This document shows positions 11,717 through 22,179 of a stretch of 64,000 bases of DNA, in pieces. Made by a program: the position numbers and the translations under genes. The stretch lies in assembly GCA_011316305.1 (NCBI GenBank), contig SAUG01000069.1:372001-436000 (forward strand), in the 5' to 3' direction. Every line of letters begins with the position of its first letter. The first letter of the stretch is position 1. Under the pieces are notes generated by a model. It saw only the letters and a list, made by a program, of their open reading frames with translations, did not search any database and was not told where the DNA came from. Source of the DNA: Rusavskia elegans (taxonomy: Eukaryota > Ascomycota > Lecanoromycetes > Teloschistales > Teloschistaceae).

Positions 11717-12686
11717 AAGGGAGAAATAGTAAGAACTGGGGGACGAAGATTAACAGATCGGTTGCAGAGAATGCGAATCCATTGAGACGACCTAGGAAAC
11801 AGGAAGGAAAGTCAAATTGTGGGCCAAAGCTAATGATCTAGTAGGGAGTCAATTGATTATTGAGGGGCGAAAAGTTGAGAACGGACTTTTGAAGGCCGAG
11901 GTCGCGAAATTTGACTAGATGCAGGCATGACGGTTTTCATCGGGATAAAAAGATGCTAAGCTCTGCCAAGACGCGGCTGTCGGCATCTGTAGGTATCTGT
12001 CCGCAGATTTGGCGTATGCATGACGGTTGAGAATGCTTGGCGGCAAAAAAATACATTCACAGCGCCCCTTAAACAATAGTGATTATTCACAATATATAGA
12101 AGGGTACAAGTAATGTATAACGTAATAGGATACGGCTCTTATATAGCTATCCCGTTCTCAGAATATCTAAAAACGCTGTTGTTAATACGCTATAGGCGAT
12201 CAAATTTCGAACGAATTTCGTGATACGAAATCTCATGCATACGCATTGAACCCTGAACCCCGAGCCGTTAACCGAGATCTTAGTGCTTACCTAATCAACA
12301 ATCAATCCATCTACGATGTACATACTGGTATTCTACGCAACGCGAAAAACTTCATGATCAAATAGATCTCTCCTGTGTACACCAATGACACTCGTAATTA
12401 AATTCATGCTCAATTGCTCACTATCTGCAAGATGTCTTCATATTATTACATACTCTTCAGCCCCAGAATGTTAGTCTGATAAATCTCCAGACGCCGCGCT
12501 CGCCGGCTTCCCGCTCGAAAGCCCCCAAATGTTGGGTATTCGTTGCTGAAATTATATTAAAGGGTTCTCCGTGGATGTATAGAAGGTCATGTGCATCTGA
12601 AAAGCGATTTAGAGAACAACCGGGGTATCTAGGACAGATAGGAAAAAAGCTCCTTGCACAAATGAAATGACTGTCATGCTGTACTT
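11717..12686. other. Intergenic
   Basis: Upstream of the MFS gene and downstream of msb1. It is AT-rich around 12060-12460. One 77-codon minus-strand frame (12457-12690) overlaps the msb1 stop and is not convincing. Nothing else is recognised. Confidence 0.5.
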
Positions 12687-15600
12687 TCACGGACGACCGC
12701 CGGCTTGCTGCATGTTGCCTGTCAGCTCCGCCACTCGAGCCTTGATGCGAGCGACTCGTGATTCAATAGCTAATTCCATCAGTATAATGATGCATCCGCA
12801 TTCGAGCAGACCGACTCACTTTCTTCTCCGCTCGTTTCCCCGTCGCCGTCATCGGTTCTCTCAGCGCCACTCACGCGTCCAGCTTGGTGCTCATTTTGCT
12901 GTGCGGCAGCTGCTCTTTCGGCTGCGTTCTTGCGGATTTGCGCCCAACGATCCTGAGCTGGCGATGGCGGTCGCTCTTCCTCGGACTCGGACGATACACG
13001 CGATGACATCCGCTGCTCCGTTGGCGTAGCAGTACGAGTCGATGCCCTTGTTGAAGGTGCCGGGGAGTCGGCTGGGACAAAGGCTGGCTGTTCCACCGGG
13101 CCCTGATCGAGCCGGTCGAATTCGCAGTCGGCATCCCGCTGCACCTCCGAAGAACCACGACTGATGCTGACCTGGGAGTCATATCGACCGGACGAGACCT
13201 GGGCATCGATCGCACGGCTTTTGGGGTCATAGCGGTCCGCCATGCGAGGCTGCGGTTGGTACGGTGGTGGTGACGGAGGTCTATCTTCATCTTGGATAGC
13301 TGGTACCGACGGTGATGCGATCGGAGGGACCGCTGGAGACTTCTTCCTTCCAATGCCAGAGAAACGACGCGAAAGGCTCGATGGCGCATCTGGGGCTACA
13401 TAGTTCGCTTTTGGTGACGACCCAGACAATGCGGCTCGAGCAGCGGCAACGGCGGCGCTGTCTGTAGGCTGCGCTGACGCTGGAAGAGCCACTCCCGACT
13501 TGTTCCGTCCAAAAAGTCTTCTCAGACCTCCTGTCTCCTTCCGCTTCAACTTCTTCCCGTCTTTCTTCAGACTCCCCGGCGAGCCATCATCGTCGAGAGC
13601 CGCGGGTTCATCTGCAGTCCTATCTGTAGGCGGCAAGGCCTTGTCCGTCTCCATTGGCGTTGTGGCCGGCAGCGGAACCTGAGCAGCCGACTCTACTCTA
13701 GGCAGAGGCTTCCTGTCGATGGCGCGCGATTCCCCGGGCGTGGTAGCTGGCAAGGGCACTGCAGCAGCCTCGGTGGTGGCTCGATTAGAGGGCTCTTTCG
13801 TTGGTGTCATGGGTAATGGTATCGGGGCAGCTTGCTCTATCCCCACTGCTGGTGATTGCGGAGGTAAAGCAGGCAGAGCTCGATCTTTGCTGTCTGCTTG
13901 ACTAGGAAATCCATACGACTCGGATTTCGGGAGTTGCTCTCGTTTCCCAACGGGCGTAATTGACCCGTTTGTTCCATTGATTCCAGAACCCAGGTCAGTC
14001 GCAGAGCCCCTTCCAGCAAATTCATCACCAAGATACTTGGCTCGTATAGCGTTCTTGTCATAAGTATTGGCCCATTTCATAGCTGGCCCTGCCTCGCTCA
14101 TGAGGACAGGCTGCAGTGTGAAGACACTATTTGTTTTCTTCGAAGTGGCATCATCTGCTCTTGCCCGCCGAGGACTGATGGTCTGGTCCTTCTGCTTCCT
14201 TTGCAGGACAGCCGCAGCCGCTTGAATACGGGCATGTTGATCGTTGCTGATGCTACTCTTGCTCAATGGTGATCCCTGTCCGCCTCCTAAGTACGGTTCA
14301 GTCTTAGGTGGTGGTCGTGGTGGTAGCTTCTTGGTTGTTTTCGTACGTCCTAGACGACTCCTCTTGCTGAAGGGATTGCGGCTCTTCTTTTCAGCAATGT
14401 ATCCCATCTCAGGTTCAGGAGCCGCGCCCTTTACCATCTCTTCCAGTACAAGCCATTTGCCTCCCCTGATGTTCGTTTCAAGCAGAGCACAGCGACCAAA
14501 AACGGCCTTCCGATCGGGTGACTCTTCACCTGCAAGACTACTGATCCAGACCCACCAGAAGACTTCATCAAAGTATATTGTGTTGATACTAGCAAGCTCA
14601 GCTGGTTCCAACCTTTCTTCCGCATCTGGATGTGGCTTTTGCGAATTTGGATTCATTGTTCCGCTGCCATCCAAGGGAGGCAACATTTTGTCCGGTGGGA
14701 GTCGAAGGGTCGTTGGTCCATTGCCCAATGAGTCCTCGTTGAAGCCAGATGATAAGAAGTCAGCCCATGACGGCGTAGTTGGTCTACCCACATCGTTTGC
14801 CTGGGAGCTTGGTGCAGAGGTGAGACCATTCTGGACTCTTCGACTTCTATTTAGCTCCGCAGATTTGAGATCGTCTTCAAATTCATTAGCGAAACTTCCA
14901 AACCCAAGATCTTCAAACCTCGACCATTCGGCATCGGGATTACGAAGGCTTGTCGAGGTTTTTGATGTCGCTGCTGCTGACTGATTCGTGGACGAGATAC
15001 ACTTGAGAACTCGGCGACATTCTTCGGTCAGAGCTTGGACCGGATCTTCGTAGTTGGAGAACTCTTGCAACGCCTCATCATCATCGCGGTATTCAAAGTG
15101 CTTGGCGCGGCGAAGGAGTGCGAAAGGAGTAGGCGAGACGCGGTCAACGATCATCACCACCTTGGATGTTGCATTGAGTGATGTTTGCTGGGGTGGGTAT
15201 TCCGTCGCCTCTGCTAGAGTCTGCAAGGATATTGGAAGCGCCGAAATCCCGTTGACCCCACGGACAGAATCAGGAGAAAGCGAGCGTAGGTAGGCGAAGA
15301 AGAGATGACAAGTAGCATCCGCGGCACTATCGAACCGTTAGATGTGGGACCATGTTGTCGTTCATCCGACTGACCTAGCCCAAGACTTGTAGCCACCATC
15401 GAACCCTTTGCCATTGTCGAATTGCTCAAAAGCCCACCATCCCGCCAATCGGGACAAGTTGCGTCCTCCCATGCCGTTCGATTTACCGTGAGCCGCGATA
15501 GCAGCCATGAGGTCGAAGAAATCGAAAATGATCTTTGTCCGTGCATCTGACTCGACACTGATGGGGATGAAGGTGGCAAAAGCGTCGCGGGCCATGTCTG

Positions 15601-16200
15601 AGTCTGTGGGCATCGTGAGACGTGACTTCCCCAAATTTGAGGATCTGTCCTACCTTGTTCCCCGACACGAAACAATTCGTAAGCCTCCCATGTCACCACA
15701 CCACCAGCTAGTCTGCTCCAGCACCATTTCATAACGCTACATAAGACCTGCTTCCTTTAGCCTTACCCCAGCCCTGCGCCAGTAGACCACTCACCATAGG
15801 TTCAGTCAACATCAGCTCTTGCTCCAGTCGCTCGTCATGAAGTGGACCCCGCTCTTCGTTGAAAAAGTTGCGGATGAAGGTGCGTGCTGCGCTGGGGTCT
15901 GATGCTGGTCTGAAAGGCAAGAGGAGGAATGGGAGGTCCAGGGCTGGTAATGCATCGTTATCAATATCTGTTGACGGTAACGAGGGTAAGGTGCAGCATA
16001 CCTTTCGACTTGAGTTCATTCGTACATCCCCTGAGTAATTCTTGGACCTCTTCGGGCTCAACATCTTTGCGCAGCCAAGCGTCCGCCCAGCGGGGTTTCG
16101 GAGGTGGAGGCGGAGCACCACCATTGACCTGGAATTGCTTCTTACTTTTGAACGTTGAGCCGGCGGGGTCCTTGTTACGAAATCGTGAAAAGAAGGGCAT
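12687..16200 (-). CDS. msb1: Msb1/Mug8-family morphogenesis protein
   Basis: Six exons: 16200-16002, 15943-15795, 15747-15654, 15603-15375, 15326-12820 and 12769-12687, giving 1086 residues. The introns are 47-58 nt. The N-terminus (MPFFSRFRNKD, then a proline run and WADAWLRKDVEPEEVQ) and the domain pieces LDLPFLLLPFRP, ARTFIRNFF, WEAYELFRVGEQ and FDFFDLMAAIAAHGK are typical of the Msb1/Mug8 domain (about residues 30-400). The C-terminal 650 residues are disordered, rich in Ser, Pro and charged residues, with a basic patch GLRRLFGRNK. The last intron (12770-12819) swaps an unlikely tail for a short coiled-coil end (ESRVARIKARVAEL), which I prefer. Yeast Msb1 works with Rho GTPases and Bem1 in polarity and wall synthesis; a role at growth sites is inferred. 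The acceptor at 15604 is preferred over a second one 6 nt further along because it retains DSDMARD. Confidence 0.88.
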
Positions 16201-17348
16201 CTTCGGTCGACGGGTAGTCGGGTCTCCTGCAGTAGGTGTGGCTCAGGGCATCCGAGCAACACGGCGTACGCGCTTTAGATTTCTTTTTGCATCTGGGGCG
16301 AATAGAACCATAAGGACTGAAGCAGACGATGATCAACACCTCATAGTCCCAGGGACAAAGGCGAGGTATTCCAACTCGGTGGGTGGTGTGGGCAAGCTAC
16401 CGAAAGGGGGACCAATAAAGTGAAGATGGGCGTGAGTAGGACAGTAGGTTTCACATGTACTACTGTGTTTGCGGGGGCGGGAGAATGCCTATGGATGTTG
16501 TGCAGATGAGTTGCAGGTGAGAAATTGCAAAGGGATGCTGCGTTGAGGTCACCCCATAATTATCGGAATCCCACTCAATCAAAACATTTCCCCTGAGTCT
16601 CCATCCATGTACCTCATGCTCGAAATGACCAATCAGGCGCGACTTTTACTAGTGCATGAACACATCAGAGCCATCTCGAGCCAACGAAACACTTCCAAGC
16701 CCAGTTCGATGCTACCTACCTTACAGCTTCACATCTACGCGAATTTATACTTTGCACGACCACATTACAACCTGCAAAACCACGTGTCCCAGGATCTCGT
16801 TCAATGTGCTTTTTCATCCTTTCCGCGCTGCCCCCGCGCTAATTCTCCGACATCCCGAAATAGATTTAAGGTCTGACGTGAAGTTGATCAGATTACCTTT
16901 GTTCCAGACGAATCTTGGAGCACAAGCTCAGGAAACATGGTCCAGTCCTTTAGAACAATTCGACTACGTTGGCCTTAAGCTAGTAATGCCCGACACCAAA
17001 TTCATTTATCGTTCAATTAAAGAGAATAGAAGAAATCATGGTCGTTTTGTCGAGCTCTGCATCTTCCAACCAAAGCAGAATGTCTTCTGTTCCTTTCCAA
17101 ATCTTTCATTTCCTCCTTTCACAAGAGATGTCGCTCGTCCAATACCCGTTATTTACTGGCAGATGCATGGTCATGTAGTCTGGCTGAGATTTGCCGACAC
17201 GGGGTTTTCGAGTAATGATGTCATCAGTCTCCCTTACATCGTTTAGCACTGGCCTTCTCTCGCGCAAACACTTCCCATTCATATACTCAAACTAGGGAGA
17301 GTACGACTGGTAACTCAGCGGTTCCATTTCTCAACGACAACAATCAAG
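16201..17348. other. Intergenic, divergent promoter region
   Basis: Lies between msb1 (minus) and the DUF3140-like gene (plus). A 196-codon plus-strand frame (16656-17246) is the longest here. It has no recognisable domain and its composition resembles non-coding sequence, so I do not call it. Confidence 0.45.
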
Positions 17349-18000
17349 ATGGTGAAGGACAATGAGACAGTCATCAAGTGAGCTACATCCCAGATGTGCG
17401 AAGGTTTACCCTAATCAGATGTAGAGAGTTCAATGAGCTCATCAACATGACTTCTTCCGAACTTGAAGAATGGTTGAAGGAAGAGCAATCCGAAAATTCT
17501 GGCTGGGACAAGGGTGATGGCTCGGGAGAGACGGTGGGTCATGAAAGGTAGGTACCACATACTTCGATGAGACGGTTTCTTGACCGTTGATGGCCCGATG
17601 GCCAGAAAGCATTTCGTAAGAAAATCGCTAATGTTTGGCACAGTGGCCGTAAAATCGTTCAGGTAAAACAATCCTTGAAGCCCAGCTCAATCCAAACCTC
17701 CTGCATCCGGAAATGAGATCTCTTGGGGGTTGAACGCTCGCAGATTCTGAACCGTTGCCCTCGAGGGATATGTGATGGAGCCCGTCTGTTCAGCTATACT
17801 GACTTTGAACTTGCTAGATCCTAGATAAGAATCCTGACAAGGACCCCGATCAATATGACGAAGACGATCTTCAACATATGAGAAAGGTAGTCTCGTACTG
17901 CAAACGACATCTTGCACAGGAAGAGAAGGCCAAACAAAACACCGACAGCAAGAGCTACAAGTCGTTGAAGAATTGGGGCCACGATCCATTGAAGACATAG
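17349..18000 (+). CDS. Small DUF3140-like protein
   Basis: Four small exons: 17349-17377, 17425-17547, 17644-17662 (19 nt) and 17818-18000. They encode 117 residues with introns of 47, 96 and 155 nt, all in phase. The pieces EFNELINMTSSELEEWL, HESGRKIVQIL and DDLQHMRKVVSYCKRHL match the DUF3140 family as I remember it: a small, mostly helical protein of bacteria and fungi sometimes annotated as DNA-binding. The C-terminus ends KSLKNWGHDPLK, also typical. There is no signal peptide or membrane segment. The function is unknown. None of the exons is long enough to stand out as an open frame, so this gene is easily missed. Confidence 0.82.
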
Positions 18001-19413
18001 AAGACTCTTCCAGGAGACGACAGCCAGTCCGGGATCTGCTTCTCTCCCATCGAAATGATTACCATTTTATGTCTTGAAGAAGTTGATCCCTGGCCCTCTC
18101 ATCTCCAATGTATGAAACAAGCTTTGAACGCCAAGATAGTATATGAAGCCGGGGTTCGTTGAGATACTGAAGAAATGGGTATTGAACGCTTGCGACGCGC
18201 CAATTGTCTGATTATCTTACCTTTGCCTTTCGACTCAAAGAACGAATGCAATGACATGTATACAATGACATGTATACAATGACATGTATACAATGAGGCT
18301 GTTCTGATGGTCCCTCTGCCCGTCCCTGTCGTTTTGATCTGTAGTGGATGCATCAAAATATACTACTCAGGTGTTCAACAGACTGTCCATGGGTGTGTGA
18401 CCTTATTTCCAAGAAGAATTGGATATATGTAGCTGTCCACTTTACAATGGATCGGGACATCTTGCAAGATTGCACTTCAAGTAAGTCATACTTAGAAAGT
18501 GCTGCATGTACATGAGACAGGAATGTGGCTTGCAGGATGACTGAATATTGCAAAAGCACCCGTGAGCCCACCTCTCCACTCGTCCCATCGCCAAACATAG
18601 TGATTTACCTTGTCAAACTTTTGGAAAGATCCACGCCCTGAATGGAAAGGACGAATGGTGCCAGCTTACCTCCCTTGATCCTGAAAGCGCTCAGCCCTGA
18701 GAGGCGTAGGGGTGCACGGCTTGGGCATTGTAAGGACATGAGTACTGACCGTCTGCTGAAAATTTTCAGCCATTAGACCGTGCTGTCAAGCTGTGATATT
18801 ATTATTCCTCCATGTTCATGTCGATAAGTGAGTCGAGGGCGGGCTGATGGGATCGTCGTAGACATTGGGAGGGCTTTCGTCGGAAGGAGCAGAATCCCCT
18901 AAAGAGGTAATTAGGTCGCAGGTCAAACACGCTAAAGCGTCCCTTATGGAGATTGATGTTGCCAAGTGGCACCAAAAAGGTCGAAGTTGAGTCTATTTTA
19001 GTCCCATCCTGCCGTCTTGATCAGCTAATTGACGGTGATTGGGATCTGGAACGCACTAGGCTGAGGCTCCAAAAGGCCTTCCGATCAAGCGATCCGGCTC
19101 TGTGATCCCCTCCAGCCCTTTATTATAATTAGAACACTGATGCTGCACAGTTCCATGTGCTGGGGTCGCAGTATATGGTCCACGGCCATTCCTCGATGAT
19201 ATCACGTTGACAGCTCCCTCCGAGTTCGCGATACAGACAGATCGCTGTAGAGACATCGCCACGACGCTTCTGCAAATCAAATTACCCGCTTGCTGAGAAA
19301 GGTCCCGTCTCCCACTGCGCTGAAACATCCGCCGCACCCAACCCTCCTCGGAACCTGCTCAGCCAAAACATCTCCTCCACCATCAACACCTGTCCTTCAC
19401 TACCACTGCCAAC
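18001..19413. other. Intergenic, rlmA upstream region
   Basis: About 1.4 kb with no supported gene. It contains the 14-bp tandem repeat described separately. The proximal 400 nt probably carry the rlmA promoter and leader, with pyrimidine-rich tracts just before the ATG. Confidence 0.5.
18249..18296. repeat. Tandem repeat, 14-bp unit, about 3.4 copies
   Basis: The unit CAATGACATGTATA is repeated exactly three times and begins a fourth. Each junction contains the palindromes ACATGT and GTATAC. It is not spaced like a CRISPR and lies in non-coding DNA. Confidence 0.9.
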
Positions 19414-21587
19414 ATGGGGAGGAGAAAGATCGAGATCAAGGCGATCAAGGATGATCGAAACCGTTCTGTGTATGTGCTGCATTGTCCTCTGAGTTGACGG
19501 GTGAAGTGGTGCATGTTGAGATGTGCGACAACATCGATACATCTCCACCCGTTGCGCGATCCTCGAATACATCCTTGACTCCATCACTACTCATGACACG
19601 CTTCATATAGCTCTGGGCTAACCTGTCCTTGTACAGCACTTTCCTCAAGAGAAAGGGTGGTCTATTCAAGAAGGCTCATGAGCTCTCCGTTCTCTGTTCC
19701 GTCGACGTGGCCGTCATCATCTTCGGTCACAACAAAAAGCTCTACGAGTACTCGTCAGGAGACATCAATGAAACCATAGGACGGTTCCAATATGTATGTT
19801 CAATATCCCTGTTCCTCCACATCGACAATTTATCCCCATTGAATGTCGTCTAAGTGAGATCGTCTACGTGAGATCCTGGCAGATCCAGAGCCTTCCTTCG
19901 TTGGCAGCTGGGCGAAGGGCCAAGTAGACGGTCCAAACTTGATCGGTTCTTGCGTCGTCGTCGTTTACGCTCTACCGATCCACAATGCAGCGCTGACATT
20001 GCCCAGTATGGTGGCGCGCATGAGCACAAGGGCCCTGCCGACTTCGCAGGTCGAGGCAATCTGGACGACGATGACGATGACGATATGGGAAGTCCGCCGC
20101 CAGAGGATCAGATCCAACACGAGCCCATGTCCCAAGATCACAGATATCCTCCCCACCTTCAAAGCCAACCGCCCCATATGAGACAACCAGCACAATCTGC
20201 GTCTCCTCCCATACAAAATGGTGTCCCTTACTATCAGAGAAACCATACGCCACAACCTCAGATGATCTCACGCCCCCAATCACGGAACATGGGTCATCCC
20301 TCAAATTTCCCCAATCGTCCACCCGACTATGCCTCAAATCAAGCCTCACATCAACACCATCAGGTCAGCCAAGGCCCTCAAGCTCCTAACGGATATGCTT
20401 ACCATGCGAATCCATCTATCTACAATTCACAGGGGCCGCCGAATCAGCGACAGCCATACTATGCTCAACCCCCACAACCTCAACATCCGCAAATCCAGCA
20501 AGCATATATGCAGGAGGGGAGGCGACAGTCGATGCCCCCAGCCTTTCCTCAGCATGAACGATCTCAGCAGCCACCGCAGGCTCAGCAGCATCAAAAACAA
20601 CAGCAGCAACAGCAACCCCAACCCCAGCCGCCACAGCAGCCGCAGGCAATGGCGTCACCACCACAACCCAAACAGGAGCCACAGCAAGAGAACGAGCCGG
20701 GCCGATTAGCGAAGCCGCTTCCGGCCAAATCTCGAAGTATCTTTACACCCATAGACGACAGTCGCTCGCTACTCGCTCAGCATTGGGGCCTAGGCAAGAG
20801 CAGCGACAGCCGGGAAGTGAAAATGGAAAAAGAAAACCGATCACAATCGGTCGACGTGAGCGCCATGCACCCTCGCAACAAACCACCCGAAGACATCACC
20901 TCCCCGCCCAGAAAAGCCTCCACGATGCCCCAACGAAACTCCCTCCCATCCGACATCCAGGCCCCATCGCGAGGCAACAGCGCCCAAATGGGCGCCAAAA
21001 GACCCCGCCTAAAAGTCCAAATCCCCAGCGAACAATCCGACGGCGGCTCCGCGACCGCGGAATCCTCGCCCCGCGAATCAGGCGGCACAGCCTCCGAAAC
21101 CCCCGCCAAAGCCAGCACAGAAGCATCCCACTCCTCCGGCGTCGTACTCCCTCCTCCCTCGCCCAGCGCCAGTGCCATCCTCAGCGCCGGCGCCCAGGGC
21201 CCTCCAAACCCCTTCGCCAGACCGCACCCACCAAGCCACAACAACCCTAATAACGGCGGTTCCTTCAGCAGCAGCAACAATAACATCGAGACGCCCATTT
21301 CCGCCCTGCCGTCGCGGTTCGTGTCCGATGCGTTGTTGCCGAGCCCGTCGAGTTTCTACCCCGAGTGGGGTTTTGGCCGATCGGGCGACGGCGGGGGGAA
21401 CATGTTGCCTAGTCCCTTGACGTTCCAGACGCCGGTGGTGGGGAACGGGCCGAGTTTTCTGAGGGAGGAGGATGGTGAGAGGGAGAGGGAGAGGGAGAGG
21501 GAGAGGGAAAGGAAGAGGAAGAGTCCGGAGGGGGAAGGAGGGCAGCAGGGTGACGGACCAGCACATTTGAAGAGGGTTAAGACTTAG
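19414..21587 (+). CDS. rlmA: MADS-box transcription factor, MEF2 type (RlmA/Rlm1-like)
   Basis: Three exons: 19414-19469, 19637-19793 and 20007-21587, giving 597 residues. The introns (167 and 213 nt) are long for this window. Exons 1 and 2 build a complete MEF2-type MADS box: [19 protein letters not shown] joins [18 protein letters not shown], then [21 protein letters not shown]. The join continues into HEHKGPADF and an Asp run, as in Aspergillus RlmA. The rest (about 500 residues) is disordered: His/Pro/Gln-rich, then polyGln with QPQ repeats (20580-20650), Ser-rich segments, and an Arg-Glu dipeptide tract just before the C-terminus (21477-21515). Rlm1/RlmA proteins act in the nucleus downstream of the Slt2/MpkA cell-wall-integrity MAP kinase. 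Ser-Pro and Thr-Pro sites in the tail fit such control, by inference. Confidence 0.92.
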
Positions 21588-21687
21588 CTGAGGGTTTGTT
21601 GTTGGTGTCCGGGTTAAAGATGGTGCCGAGCGCGTTGGAAGGACATTGTTTCTGCGGCTCTGGCACCGGAGACCCACCCGTTTGTTG

Positions 21688-21719
<32 letters not shown>

Positions 21720-22179
21720 GGTGGTGGTGGTGGTGGTGGTGTTGCTATCAGGGTGGCTTTCTGGCCGACGTATCTTTCGCACCACGATCAGGCTAGGCAA
21801 AAACGAACGTATCCGGATTGCGGGTTATGTATGGGCGGTGTGGTCTTGCTTTTTTTCATCGGCTGATCAATTCACGACGAGATATGATGGCATTCTGGGG
21901 CCATTTTCGATATAACCCTCGTATACATATCAACATTATTCGCTACAGGATTCTCCGAGAAGGGCGCGTCGAATATTTGACCAAATTATAGGGCGTGAAT
22001 GGATACATTCGATATGCAGGAAAGAATTAGGAATACATACGTAAAACACAGCTCTTGTGCCAACGAATAGTGAATATTGTATCCGTATACTTTCGAGAAC
22101 CTCACACAAGCTGGCTACTATGACCAATCTGCTCCCTTTGCCTATATCCATATCCTAATAACAATCGCCGAGGATGCTT
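21588..22179. other. Intergenic, between convergent genes
   Basis: Short 3' flanks of two convergent genes, including the microsatellite. No gene seen. Confidence 0.5.
21682..21745. repeat. Trinucleotide microsatellite (TTG)n-(GGT)n
   Basis: Perfect TTG units followed by about a dozen GGT units in the 3' flank of the MADS gene. It creates spurious poly-Cys/poly-Trp and poly-Val frames that should not be annotated. Confidence 0.95.

Noticed and set aside
12779..12819. Msb1 ending at the unspliced stop (12779)
   Set aside because: Splicing at 12819/12770 gives a coherent coiled-coil end (ESRVARIKARVAEL); the unspliced tail is intron sequence with a GTGAGT donor.
16656..17246. 196-codon plus-strand frame
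   Set aside because: No domain, unlikely composition, and it lies in the leader and promoter area of two flanking genes.
18249..18296. CRISPR-like array
   Set aside because: The units are contiguous with no spacers, and the window is eukaryotic.
21596..21915. Plus-strand open frames with long poly-Cys/poly-Trp or poly-Val runs
   Set aside because: They are read-through of the TTG/GGT microsatellite and have no other coding signs.
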